Source: Flavobacteriales bacterium
GTDB taxonomy: Bacteria > Bacteroidota > Bacteroidia > Flavobacteriales_F > PHOS-HE28
Length of the DNA: 49,649 bases
Direction of reading: 5' to 3'
Assembly: GCA_016788485.1 (NCBI GenBank)
Contig: JAEUSV010000128.1
Span: 1 to 49,649, forward strand
The translations under genes were made by a program, and so were the position numbers. Positions 34,643 through 42,735 of this stretch are shown piece by piece. The notes under the pieces are model-generated. The model had not been told where the DNA came from. It was given only the letters and a program-made list of their open reading frames with translations, and did not search any database. Numbering within the stretch: position 1 is the stretch's first letter; every line of letters starts with the position of its first letter.

Positions 34643-36424
34643 ATGAAAAAGACACTCACAGCCAACATCAGCGGAACCGTCTTCCACATTGAGGAGGACG
34701 CCTACGAGCTGTTGAACCGCTACCTGGCCAACATCCGCGGCAAGTTCAGCGGTGGCGCCGGCGCCACCGAGATCATGGGCGACATCGAGGCCCGCATCGC
34801 CGAGCTCTTCAGCGAGCGCCTCGTGGGCCGCCAGGTGGTGACCATCGCCGACGTGGAGCACGTGATCGGCGTGATGGGCCAGCCCGAGGATTACGTGGGG
34901 GACGAGGCAGGCCAGGAGGCAGGAGCAGGGGCAGGAGCAGGAGCAGGTACCACGGCAGGCACCGGTGGGCCGCGCACGCGCCGGCTGTACCGTCACCCCG
35001 AGGACCAGTGGGTGGGCGGTGTGTTCGGTGGCATCGCCGCCTACTTCAACACCGATCCGCTGTGGTTCCGCATCGCCTTCATCCTCTTCGTGATCTTCGG
35101 CGTGGGCTCCCCCATCCTCATCTACCTGATCCTGTGGATGCTGGTGCCGGTGGCCGAAACGCCCGCCGAGCGCCTGATGATGGAAGGCGAGCCCGTGACG
35201 GTGGACAACCTGAAGCGCGCGTTCGAGGAAGGCGCCGACAAGTTCAAGCAGGGCGCCGAGCGCGTGGCCAAGGAGGCCGATGAGCTGGGCCGCCGCTGGG
35301 GCGCCTCGGCACCGCGCGCCGGCCAGCGCGCCGCCGCCGGGGTGGAATACGCTGCACGGCGCGGGGCCACGGCCTTCGCCAAGCTCGTGGGCGTGTTCCT
35401 GCTGATCCTGGGCACGGCGCTCTCCCTGGCCCTGGTGGTGGCCATCGTCACCGGCGGCACCGTCACCCTCGATGCCTTCGGCGACAGCACCGACGTGCAC
35501 GCCTTCGCCGCGGCGATCTTCGAGACCCCGCAGCAGGGCTTCTGGGCCGTGACGAGCGCCGCGCTCCTGCTGCTGATCCCCAGCATCGGCATCTTCCTGG
35601 GCGGCCTGCGCCTCACCGCCGACGTGCGCACCCCGAAATGGCTCGGCTGGACGCTGAGCGCCGCCTGGTTCGCCGCGCTGGTGGCCGTGCTGATGATCGT
35701 GCCGCGCCTGGTGAACGACTTCCGCCGCACGCGCACCCTCACCGACGAGATCACGCTGCAGCAGCCGGCCGGCCAGACGCTGACGCTCGACCTGCTCGGA
35801 AGCCTTGACGAGGAGGACCACAAGCGCTGGCGCGTGGGCTACGAGCACGGCCACATGGACCTGGACATGGACGGCTTCGTGGTGGGCGACAGCCTGAGCC
35901 TGGAGTCCGTGGGCGTGGACGTGGAGCCCAGCCCCGACAGCTTGTTCCACCTGATCAGCGAACGCAGCGCGCAGGGCCGCGGCACCAAGCCCGCCCTGAT
36001 CCGCGCCGAGCACATCACCCACCGCGTGGTGCAGCAGGGCGACAGCCTGCTCATCGCGCCCCTGCTGCACGCCCCGCTCACCGACAAGTTCCGTGCGCAG
36101 CGCCTGCGCCTGGTGCTGCAGGTGCCCACGGGCCGCGCCGTGCACTTCGGTAACAACATGGGCTTCCTGCTCGACGACGTGGACAACACCACCAACACGC
36201 TCGATGACGACATGGTGGGGCGCACCTGGACCATGACCAGCGGCGGCCTCAGCGGCACGGTGACCCCGGAACAGGTGCCCGACGACCTGCCCGCACCGCC
36301 CACGCCCGCCAAGCCCGTGGAGCCGCAGGCGCCCGAGGAGGATGAGGCGGTACCGCAGGACAACCGGCCCCGCGCCCAACTGCCCAACCTCTTCAACGGC
36401 CTTTCGCGCCTGGTGCGCAGCTGA
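34643..36424 (+). CDS. PspC-domain membrane protein
   Basis: 593 residues. A cytoplasmic N-terminal segment (about 1-90: KKTLTANISGTVFHIEEDAY ... ADVEHVIGVMGQPEDY) is the DUF conserved in these proteins. A low-complexity EAG/AG tract lies at about residues 89-102. The PspC domain follows (about 112-172: RLYRHPEDQWVGGVFGGIAA ... ILIYLILWMLVPV), then an amphipathic helix and three more membrane helices. A C-terminal domain (about 365-520) resembles the DUF4097-like beta structure. PspC proteins sense or protect membrane integrity in the phage-shock response. No pspA is nearby. It is the second gene after padR. Confidence 0.85.
   Translation: MKKTLTANISGTVFHIEEDAYELLNRYLANIRGKFSGGAGATEIMGDIEARIAELFSERLVGRQVVTIADVEHVIGVMGQPEDYVGDEAGQEAGAGAGAGAGTTAGTGGPRTRRLYRHPEDQWVGGVFGGIAAYFNTDPLWFRIAFILFVIFGVGSPILIYLILWMLVPVAETPAERLMMEGEPVTVDNLKRAFEEGADKFKQGAERVAKEADELGRRWGASAPRAGQRAAAGVEYAARRGATAFAKLVGVFLLILGTALSLALVVAIVTGGTVTLDAFGDSTDVHAFAAAIFETPQQGFWAVTSAALLLLIPSIGIFLGGLRLTADVRTPKWLGWTLSAAWFAALVAVLMIVPRLVNDFRRTRTLTDEITLQQPAGQTLTLDLLGSLDEEDHKRWRVGYEHGHMDLDMDGFVVGDSLSLESVGVDVEPSPDSLFHLISERSAQGRGTKPALIRAEHITHRVVQQGDSLLIAPLLHAPLTDKFRAQRLRLVLQVPTGRAVHFGNNMGFLLDDVDNTTNTLDDDMVGRTWTMTSGGLSGTVTPEQVPDDLPAPPTPAKPVEPQAPEEDEAVPQDNRPRAQLPNLFNGLSRLVRS
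34904..34948 (+). repeat. In-frame GCAGGA-type microsatellite in the pspC gene
   Basis: Imperfect hexamers (GGCAGGA, GGAGCA, GGGGCA) encode the E-A-G tract. Gains or losses of 6 bp would keep the frame and lengthen the linker before the PspC domain. Confidence 0.6.
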
Positions 36425-36639
36425 ACCGAACGAACATCCGCCGGCGCAACAGAAGCCATTTCGATGTGGGCGTTGAAAGCGAACGGGATGGATCACGCGT
36501 TCAGGCAAGGCGCGAGACCCGCACATGGCCGGAAGCCCTGTAAGGGTCGAGCAACACAGCATGAACGCGGGAGCCGCCCGTGCAGCCCAACGATCCACGT
36601 TGAATTGGCTTCACAGGGGTAGATCTCCGGTGGGACAAC

Positions 36640-36673
36640 GCGCCCCGGCCATCCACGCGATGCGCCGGGGCGC
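36640..36673 (+). other. Strong stem-loop without T tract
   Basis: GCGCCCCGGC and GCCGGGGCGC are a 10-bp perfect inverted repeat; CATC and GATG extend it across a one-base bulge to a 5-nt loop. No T run follows. It ends 18 bp before the -7-like element for the next gene, so it may be a terminator for pspC or an operator. Confidence 0.5.
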
Positions 36674-36691
36674 TGCCGTTGAACACAGCCG

Positions 36692-36699
36692 TAGCTTCG
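36692..36699 (+). promoter_or_regulatory. Candidate -7 element TAGCTTCG, 4 nt before ATG
   Basis: The same octamer and almost the same distance as at 5593 and 14958, separated from ATG 36704 by CCCC. Confidence 0.45.
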
Positions 36700-36703
36700 C
36701 CCC

Positions 36704-37231
36704 ATGTTCGAGGCGCTGGACAACCCGGTGTTCCTGGTGCTGTGGACGGCGGCCAACGTGCTGGGGCTGCTGCTGCTGCTCACCGCGGTGTTCAAGGCGC
36801 GGCAGGCGCGCTGGATGTACATCCTGCTCTTCGCCTGGGCCGCGTGGACCAACTACAGCACCGCGCAGAACGACCCGCAGGCCTACCTCGAGTACGCCGA
36901 CCTCACCTGGAGCGACACCTATGCCACCATCATCCGCGGTCCGTTCGCGGCGCGCATCGTGCACTACGTGGAGCTGGTGGCCCTGTGCCAGGCGCTGATC
37001 GTGCTGGGGCTGCTGCTCAAAGGCATCATTACGCGCGTGGCCTGCCTGGGCGGCATCGTGTTCCTGCTGGCCATCACGCCCTTCGGCGTGGGCTCGGGCT
37101 TTCCCAGTCCGCTGCTGATGGCCGCCGGCCTCTTCCTGGTGATGCGCAAGGAGTCTCGCCGCTGGCCCTGGCTCGCCGAACAGGTGATCCCCGTGGAGGC
37201 CGTGGTGGAGGATGAGGCGGTGGAAGGGTGA
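36704..37231 (+). CDS. Four-helix membrane protein of unknown function
   Basis: 175 residues with about four transmembrane segments: VFLVLWTAANVLGLLLLLTAVF, WMYILLFAWAAWTN, VHYVELVALCQALIVLGLLL and ITRVACLGGIVFLLAITPFG. The loop TAQNDPQAYLEYADLTWSDTY lies between helices 2 and 3. The pattern resembles the quinol-oxidase-associated or DoxX-like small membrane proteins common in Bacteroidota, but no family-defining residue is certain. A CAAG heptad array starts 2 nt after its stop. Confidence 0.7.
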   Translation: MFEALDNPVFLVLWTAANVLGLLLLLTAVFKARQARWMYILLFAWAAWTNYSTAQNDPQAYLEYADLTWSDTYATIIRGPFAARIVHYVELVALCQALIVLGLLLKGIITRVACLGGIVFLLAITPFGVGSGFPSPLLMAAGLFLVMRKESRRWPWLAEQVIPVEAVVEDEAVEG

Positions 37232-37232
37232 G

Positions 37233-37267
37233 CAAGCTTCAAGTGACAAGTGGCAAGGGCCAAGGGA
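37233..37267 (+). repeat. Heptanucleotide array CAAGNNN x5
   Basis: Five 7-nt units, all beginning CAAG (CAAGCTT to CAAGGGA), begin 2 nt after the stop codon at 37231. Confidence 0.8.
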
Positions 37268-37299
37268 CACGCCTTCGCTAAGAGCTACGGCGTGCGAGG
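37268..37299 (+). repeat. Palindromic core between two heptad arrays
   Basis: CACGCC and GGCGTG flank TTCGCTAAGAGCTAC, giving a 6-bp stem. The core separates the CAAGNNN arrays at 37233 and 37300. Confidence 0.5.
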
Positions 37300-37341
37300 C
37301 AAGGGACAAGGAGCAGTAGACAAGGAGCAAGTGACAGGGTT
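37300..37341 (+). repeat. Heptanucleotide array CAAGNNN/CAGNNNN x6
   Basis: Six 7-nt units follow one another (CAAGGGA, CAAGGAG, one CAGTAGA, two more CAAG units and CAGGGTT). A separate GGCCAAA heptad pair occurs at 37419-37432. The rest of the 37342-37487 gap shows nothing I can name. Confidence 0.7.
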
Positions 37342-37487
37342 ACACCACCAAGGCCCACGGTTCAAGGCCGATGCGGAGGGTTGGACGGCCCGAGGTGGAA
37401 GGGTGCAGCGCCAGGAGCGGCCAAAGGCCAAAGGCCAGCAGCAACCAGCGTGCGCGGCGAGTTCATGTTCCGGTGATGCGGCCCTTC

Positions 37488-37495
37488 TAACTTGC
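37488..37495 (+). promoter_or_regulatory. Candidate -7 element TAACTTGC for the antiporter
   Basis: The same octamer as at 24700 on the opposite strand; 11 nt before ATG 37507. Confidence 0.35.
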
Positions 37496-37506
37496 GGCCG
37501 TTGACG

Positions 37507-39774
37507 ATGCGGCTGCGGAACCTCCTTTTCTATGTGCTGACGATCGGGGCCTGTGTAGGCCTGATCTACGGCATCGCGCAGCTGGGCCTGGGGCTGGAGG
37601 AAGGCCGGGCGGTGGGGCATGACCTGCCCGACAACGGGTACTGGCAGCAGTTCAAGGATACCTACCACCACAACCTGACGCACCCGCTGGCGATCCTGCT
37701 GCTGCAGATCCTCACCATCATCATCACCGCGCGGGCGCTGGGCTTCGTATGCCAGAAGGTGGGCCTGCCCACGGTGATCGGCGAGATCGCGGCGGGCATC
37801 ATCCTGGGCCCCTCGTTCCTCGCCACGCAATTCCCGGCTTACAGCGGCTTCCTCTTCCCCGCGGGCTCGCTGGGCAACCTGCAGTTCCTGAGCCAGATCG
37901 GACTGATCCTCTTCATGTTCGTGGTGGGCATGGAGCTCAACCTCAACGTGCTGCGCAACAGCGCGCAGGAGGCTGTGCTGGTGAGCCACGCCAGCATCAT
38001 CTTCCCCTTCACCCTCGGCTTCGGCCTCTCCTACTTCCTGTACCTGAAGTTCGTGGCGCCCACCGTGCAGTTCCTCTCCTTCGGGCTGTTCATGGGCATC
38101 GCCATGAGCATCACGGCCTTCCCCGTGCTGGCGCGCATCGTGCAGGAGCGCGGGCTCAACCGCACGCGGCTGGGGGCGCTCGCCATCACCTGCGCCGCGG
38201 CCGACGACATCACCGCGTGGTGCCTGCTGGCGGCGGTGATCGCCATCGTGAAGGCGGGCAGCATCGTGAGCGCGCTCTACACCATCGGCATGTCCGCCGT
38301 GTACGTGCTGCTGATGATCAAGGTGGTGCGCCCCTTCCTGCAGCGCATGGGCGACGTGTACGCCGACCGCGAGAGCCTGAGCAAGCCCATCGTCGCCATC
38401 TTCTTCCTGGTGCTGCTGGGCTCGGCCTACATCAGCGAGGTCATCGGCATCCACGCGCTGTTCGGCGCCTTCCTCGCCGGGGTGATCATGCCGCCCAACA
38501 TGCGCTTCCGCGCCATCTTCATCGACAAGGTGGAGGACGTGGCCATGGTGCTGCTGCTGCCCCTCTTCTTCGTGTACACCGGTCTGCGCACCGAGATCGG
38601 CCTGCTGAACAACGTGGGGCTGTGGAAGGTGTGCGCGGCCATCGTGGCCGTGGCGGTGACCGGCAAGTTCATGGGCAGCGCGCTGGCGGCCCGCTTCGTG
38701 GGGCAGAGCTGGCGCGACAGCCTGATGCTGGGCGCCCTGATGAACACCCGCGGCCTGATGGAGCTGGTGGTGCTGAACATCGGCTACGACCTGGGCGTGA
38801 TCGGCCCGGAGATCTTCGCGATGATGGTGATCATGGCGCTCGTCACCACCTTCATGACCGGCCCCACCCTCGACCTCATCGACCGCTTCCTGCCGGCGCG
38901 CACCGCGGCGCCCACGCTGAAGCAGGAGGCCGAGGCGCGCAAGTTCAAGGTGCTGGTGCCCTTCGGCGACCCCGAGCGCGGCCGCAACATGGTGCGCATC
39001 GCCCACGCCTTCATCCGCCGCAACGAGAACGCCGGCGTGGCCGCCCTGCACCTGAGCCCCAGCAGCGAGCTCAACCAGTACAACATGGCCGAGCGCGAGC
39101 GCGACAGCTTCCGCCCCATCCGCCACGAGGCCAAGCGCGAGGCCATGCGCCTGGAGATGCTCTTCAAGCCCAGCAACGACATCGACAAGGACGTGCTGGC
39201 CGCGCTCAACAGCGGCATGTACGACATGGCCATCGTGGGCATCGGCCGCAGCATCTACGAGGGCACCCTGTTGGGCCGCCTGGTGGGCATCACCAGCCGC
39301 ATCATCAACCCCGAGCGCCTCATCGACACCCTCACCGGCCGCGAGAAGCTCTTCGAGCAGACCGACCTCGACGACCGCGTGCGCACCATCGTGCGCGAGG
39401 CGCGCCTGCCGCTGGGCATTTACGTGGAGAAGGGCCTGGAGAAGCTGGACCGCGTGGTGGTGCCGCTGTACGCCCTGGCCGACAGCCCGCTGCTCACCTA
39501 CGCCCAGAAGCTCGTGCACAACAACGGCACGGTGGTGACCTTCGTGGACGCCGGCGGCGTGTTCGACCAGAGCCCCGAGGTGCTGGCCACGGCCAACAAC
39601 ATGGTGGCCGCCGCCCCCGAGCACGTGCGCGTGGTGCGCGCCGGCGACCTCGATGCCGCGGCCCTCAAGGACCAGGACCTGCTGCTGATCGGGCTCGACA
39701 GCTGGCGCCGCGCCGTGGAGAAGCAGAGCGCCTGGCTGAGCAGCGCGCCAAGCATGTTGATCCTGAGGCCCTGA
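37507..39774 (+). CDS. CPA2-family cation/proton antiporter with C-terminal universal-stress-like domain
   Basis: 755 residues. The membrane part (about 1-460) has 12-13 helices with CPA2 signatures: GLPTVIGEIAAGIILGPS (helix 2), LILFMFVVGMELN, FSIFGLFMG-type AMSITAFPVLARIVQE, and the double aspartate AAADDITAW expected to carry the protons. HALFGAFLAGVIMP and MNTRGLMELVVLNIGYDLG are also characteristic. The C-terminal 290 residues resemble two USP/adenine-nucleotide-binding folds (FKVLVPFGDPERGR ... MAIVGIGRSIYEG, LDRVVVPLYALADS). The nearest known relatives are Bacteroidota KefB/NhaS3-like antiporters; ion specificity (Na+ or K+) cannot be told. Region 39774-40379 after it is filled with repeats. 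Confidence 0.9.
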   Translation: MRLRNLLFYVLTIGACVGLIYGIAQLGLGLEEGRAVGHDLPDNGYWQQFKDTYHHNLTHPLAILLLQILTIIITARALGFVCQKVGLPTVIGEIAAGIILGPSFLATQFPAYSGFLFPAGSLGNLQFLSQIGLILFMFVVGMELNLNVLRNSAQEAVLVSHASIIFPFTLGFGLSYFLYLKFVAPTVQFLSFGLFMGIAMSITAFPVLARIVQERGLNRTRLGALAITCAAADDITAWCLLAAVIAIVKAGSIVSALYTIGMSAVYVLLMIKVVRPFLQRMGDVYADRESLSKPIVAIFFLVLLGSAYISEVIGIHALFGAFLAGVIMPPNMRFRAIFIDKVEDVAMVLLLPLFFVYTGLRTEIGLLNNVGLWKVCAAIVAVAVTGKFMGSALAARFVGQSWRDSLMLGALMNTRGLMELVVLNIGYDLGVIGPEIFAMMVIMALVTTFMTGPTLDLIDRFLPARTAAPTLKQEAEARKFKVLVPFGDPERGRNMVRIAHAFIRRNENAGVAALHLSPSSELNQYNMAERERDSFRPIRHEAKREAMRLEMLFKPSNDIDKDVLAALNSGMYDMAIVGIGRSIYEGTLLGRLVGITSRIINPERLIDTLTGREKLFEQTDLDDRVRTIVREARLPLGIYVEKGLEKLDRVVVPLYALADSPLLTYAQKLVHNNGTVVTFVDAGGVFDQSPEVLATANNMVAAAPEHVRVVRAGDLDAAALKDQDLLLIGLDSWRRAVEKQSAWLSSAPSMLILRP

Positions 39775-39800
39775 GGACGGATCATCGGGCTTCTTCGCCG

Positions 39801-40007
39801 GTTGTCAGGCTCCTTGGTGGAAGGTGCTCAGTTGACGGTTGTCGGTTGTCAGGCTCCTTGGTGGTAGTGGTCAGGGGTCAGTGGTCAGTTGTCAGGCTCC
39901 TTGGTGGTAGGGTTCAGTTGTCGGTGCTCAGTTGTCAGGCTCCTTGGTGGTAGTGGTCAGGGGTCAGTTGTCAGTTGTCAGGCTCCTTGGGGGTAGGCAA
40001 CGCGGTA
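39801..40007 (+). repeat. 43-44 bp tandem repeat x5 with GGCTCCTTGGTGG core and NNGTCAG heptads
   Basis: The core starts at 39808, 39852, 39895, 39938 and 39981 (spacing 44, 43, 43, 43). Between cores lie 7-nt units ending TCAG (TGGTCAG, GGGTCAG, TTGTCAG). The units are imperfect, so it is degenerating or heterogeneous. No transposase-like frame is present. Confidence 0.85.
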
Positions 40008-40310
40008 GGTATTCCTGACCTCTGACAACTGAGCACTTGGGACTGCCCAAGCATCGCGTGCTTGGCATTCCTGACCACTGACCACTGCGCACTGTGCACT
40101 GCCCACCATCGCGTGCTTGGCATTCCTGACCACTGGCAACTGCGCACTGTGCACCGCCCACCATCGCGTGCTTGGCATTCCTGACCACTGACAACTGCGC
40201 ACTGTGCACTGCCCACCATCGCGTGCATGGCATTCCTGAAAACTGACAACTGAGCACTACTACTGCCCCAGCTTCGTGTGCCAGGCATTCCTGACACCGG
40301 CAACTGACAA
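40008..40310 (-). repeat. 55-bp tandem repeat x6 with AATGCC anchor and CTGNNNA heptads
   Basis: GGNATTCC starts at 40008, 40064, 40119, 40174, 40229 and 40284 (spacing 56, then 55 four times). Between anchors run 7-nt units of the form CTGNNNA, then GCCCACCATCGCGTGC. Read on the minus strand, the unit is AATGCC, GCGATG, GGTGGGCAG and NNGTCAG heptads, i.e. the inverse of the array at 39801. It is not a CRISPR: inter-unit sequences are repeats, not unique spacers, and no cas gene is near. Confidence 0.85.
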
Positions 40311-40378
40311 CCGGCCACCGACCATGGTCGCACGTACTTCACATTCCCGCACGATCTTCGCACTCCCATCCCACCCCC

Positions 40379-41422
40379 ATGAGCAAAGCCAGCAAGATCA
40401 AGCACTTCGACCCGAACAGTCCCGGTGACGTGAACGCCCAGGTATACGGGCTGCCCTTCAGCTGCGAGGAGGCCGACATCGTGCTGGTGCCGGTGCCCTG
40501 GGAGGTGACCACCAGCTACGGCGCGGGCACCTCGAAAGGCCCCGAGGCCATCTTCGAGGCCAGCTTCCAGGTGGACCTGTTCCACCCCGAGTTCCCCGGG
40601 CTGTGGAAGCGCGGCATCGCCATGGACAAGGTGCCCGAGGCCCTGCTGGCCCAGAGCAGCGCGCTGAAGAAGGAGGCCGCCAAGGTGATCCGGCTGCTGA
40701 GCGAAGGCGGCTCCAAGAAGGAGAAGGCCCATGCGGAGAAGGCGTTGAAACGCATCAACGCGGAGTGCGCCGTGATGAACGACTGGGTGGAGCAACGCTG
40801 CGCCTATTGGATGGACCAAGGCAAGCTGGTGGGCCTGGTGGGCGGCGACCACAGCACCCCGCTCGGCCTGTTCCGCGCGCAGGCCAAGCGCCACAAGCAG
40901 TTCGGCATCCTGCACATCGACGCGCACATGGACCTGCGCATCGCCTACGAGGGCTTCACGTACAGCCACGCCAGCATCATGTACAACGCGCTGCCGCTGA
41001 AGCAGCTCACCTCCCTGGTGCAGGTGGGCATCCGCGACTTCTGCCAGCAGGAGAACGACGTGATGGTGGGCGAGAAGGGCCGCGTGAAGGTGGTGCGCAG
41101 CGCCGACATCCGCCGGCAGCAGTACGACGGCATCACCTGGCGCGAGCAGTGCGACGCCATCATCGCGGCGCTGCCCGCGGCCGTGCACATCAGCTTCGAC
41201 ATCGACGGGCTCGACCCCACGCTGTGCCCCCACACCGGCACGCCCGTACCCGGCGGACTGGCCTTCGAGGAGGCCACCTACCTGCTGAGCCGGCTGGCCG
41301 CGAGCGGCAAGCGCATCATCGGCTTCGACCTGGTGGAGGTGAGCCCCGGCAAGGACAGCGACTGGGACGCCAACGTGGGCGCCCGCCTGCTGTGGCACCT
41401 GTGCGGCGTGCTGGCCAAGTGA
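40379..41422 (+). CDS. Agmatinase/arginase-family (ureohydrolase) enzyme
   Basis: 347 residues. The binuclear manganese site is intact: VGGDHSTPLG (about residues 158-167), LHIDAHMDLRIAYEG (about 178-192) and ISFDIDGLDP (about 275-284). The closing segment TPVPGGLAFEE is typical of agmatinase. The insertion at about residues 95-140 (LKKEAAKVIRLLSEGGSKKE) is characteristic of the Bacteroidota branch that hydrolyses agmatine to putrescine and urea in spermidine synthesis, although guanidinobutyrase or formimidoylglutamase activity cannot be excluded. No speA or speE neighbour is present. GATCTTCG at 40353 is a weak -7-like element. Confidence 0.85.
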   Translation: MSKASKIKHFDPNSPGDVNAQVYGLPFSCEEADIVLVPVPWEVTTSYGAGTSKGPEAIFEASFQVDLFHPEFPGLWKRGIAMDKVPEALLAQSSALKKEAAKVIRLLSEGGSKKEKAHAEKALKRINAECAVMNDWVEQRCAYWMDQGKLVGLVGGDHSTPLGLFRAQAKRHKQFGILHIDAHMDLRIAYEGFTYSHASIMYNALPLKQLTSLVQVGIRDFCQQENDVMVGEKGRVKVVRSADIRRQQYDGITWREQCDAIIAALPAAVHISFDIDGLDPTLCPHTGTPVPGGLAFEEATYLLSRLAASGKRIIGFDLVEVSPGKDSDWDANVGARLLWHLCGVLAK

Positions 41423-41476
41423 TGGCGATGGCGCACCGCCCACGTCAACCCCGTTGACCGGAACGGCCGTTCGCCC

Positions 41477-41484
41477 CAGCTTCG
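41477..41484 (+). promoter_or_regulatory. Weak -7-like element CAGCTTCG, 6 nt before ATG
   Basis: CAGCTTCG differs from the frequent TAGCTTCG at one base and ends 6 nt before ATG 41491. Confidence 0.25.
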
Positions 41485-41490
41485 CAGCCC

Positions 41491-42651
41491 ATGAGCGGCA
41501 CCGAGCCCCGCCCCCACCGGCCCGCCATCACCGTGTTCACCCCCGGTGATGCGCGCAAGCTGAGCACGTGGAGCAATGTGCCCTACCTCTTCACCCGCGC
41601 GCTGGAGCGCTACGGCTACCAAGTGGTGCACGTGGACATCGGGCAGGACAAGCCCCTGCGCGCGGTGTACGACCTGGCCATCGCCACCATGCGCGCGCTG
41701 CGCCTTACGCGCAACAGCCACAACTACTTCCGCAGCCGCCTGCACCGCTGGATCACCGAGCGGCGCATCGCCCGCGCCCTGCAGCGCCACCCGCACAACG
41801 AGAACCTCTTCATCACCTTCTCCTTCAGCGCGCACCGCTTCGGCCGGCCCTACGCGCTCTTCTGCGACATGACGTACGCGAAGAGCATCGGCTACTTCAA
41901 CGACCGCGCGCCCGACCGCACCGAGCTGCGCACCATCCGCCACGAGGAGGAGAACCTGCGCCACGCCAAGCTGGTGATCTCGCTCTTCCCCGAGCTGGCC
42001 GAGGAGCTGCGCGCCGAGCACGGCGACCGCGTGAAGTACTACGGCAATGTGGTGAACATCGAGGAGCCCGAGGTGGACACGCGGCAGCTGCTGCGCAAGG
42101 GCGAGGACGGCATCGAGCTCGTGTTCATCGGCAAGGCGCACTACCGCCAGGGGCTGAAGCTGCTGCTGGAAGCCATGCCCCTGCTGAACGAGGGCCGCGC
42201 CAAGCCCGTGACGTTGCACGTGATCGGCCACACGCGCCTGCAGATGATGGGGCCCGTGCCGGAGCACGTGGAGTTCCACGGCTACCTGGACAAGGGCGAC
42301 CCGGTGGAGCGGCAGCGGTACTACGACATCCTGCGGAGGGCCTACCTCTTCGTGAACCCCAACGTGAAGTGGGGCGCCTTCAGCGCGAGCCTGGAGGCCA
42401 TGTTCCTGTACACGCCCGTGGTGCTCTTCCCCTACCCCGAGTTCACGCGCACCTTCGGCGACGACGGCGAGGTGGGGCACTTCCTGCGCCAGGAGGACCC
42501 GGCGGAGCTGGCCGATGCCATCCGCGGGCTCATCGACGACCGCGGCAGCTGGCTGCGCAAGGCCGCCCACGCCCACGAGGTGGTGAAGGACTTCACGTGG
42601 GACCGGTACGTGGCGCGCTACCTCGCCGACCTGGGCCTGCCCACCGGGTAA
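41491..42651 (+). CDS. GT4-like glycosyltransferase
   Basis: 386 residues, no signal peptide. Two Rossmann-like halves are visible. The N-terminal half opens ITVFTPGDARKLSTWSNVPY with LFTRALERYGYQVVHVDIG. The C-terminal half has LVFIGKAHYRQGLKLLLEAM, LHVIGHTRL and the donor-site region FVNPNVKWGAFSASLEAMFLYTPVV, where the usual E-X7-E is replaced by a GAFSASLEAM stretch of the same shape. The pattern matches retaining GT-B enzymes (GT4). It may act on cell-surface glycans or glycolipids; donor and acceptor are unknown. No polysaccharide cluster surrounds it. Confidence 0.8.
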   Translation: MSGTEPRPHRPAITVFTPGDARKLSTWSNVPYLFTRALERYGYQVVHVDIGQDKPLRAVYDLAIATMRALRLTRNSHNYFRSRLHRWITERRIARALQRHPHNENLFITFSFSAHRFGRPYALFCDMTYAKSIGYFNDRAPDRTELRTIRHEEENLRHAKLVISLFPELAEELRAEHGDRVKYYGNVVNIEEPEVDTRQLLRKGEDGIELVFIGKAHYRQGLKLLLEAMPLLNEGRAKPVTLHVIGHTRLQMMGPVPEHVEFHGYLDKGDPVERQRYYDILRRAYLFVNPNVKWGAFSASLEAMFLYTPVVLFPYPEFTRTFGDDGEVGHFLRQEDPAELADAIRGLIDDRGSWLRKAAHAHEVVKDFTWDRYVARYLADLGLPTG

Positions 42652-42711
42652 CGGCCGTAGGACCTCCAGGAACGGTGGCCATCCTGGGTTCCGGCCCGGT
42701 CGCCCGCTTCA

Positions 42712-42719
42712 TACCTTGA
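42712..42719 (+). promoter_or_regulatory. Candidate -7 element TACCTTGA for the M1 peptidase
   Basis: TACCTTGA resembles TAnnTTTG, 16 nt before ATG 42736. Confidence 0.35.
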
Positions 42720-42735
42720 GGCCCTCCGTAACACC

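Larger units (their letters stand above)
36425..36703. other. 279-bp intergenic gap with a strong hairpin
   Basis: No open frame here has coding character. The only clear structures are a near-perfect hairpin at 36640-36673 and a -7-like element at 36692. No tRNA, 6S or SRP RNA signature was found. Confidence 0.5.

Noticed and set aside
36425-36703. tRNA, 6S or SRP RNA in the gap
   Set aside because: No T-loop GGTTCRA or other conserved RNA signature was found; only a hairpin and a promoter-like element.
37250-37504. Open frame at 37250-37504 (plus)
   Set aside because: It translates the CAAG heptads and neighbouring low-complexity sequence and has no family match; the promoter-like element at 37488 lies inside it.
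39801-40310. CRISPR array
   Set aside because: Inter-unit segments repeat rather than being unique spacers, unit lengths and orientation differ, and no cas gene is in the window.
39964-41443. Open frames over 39964-40257 and 39971-41443 (minus strand)
   Set aside because: They translate tandem repeats into repeated peptides and run into the antisense of the agmatinase-family gene. The repeat array explains them.
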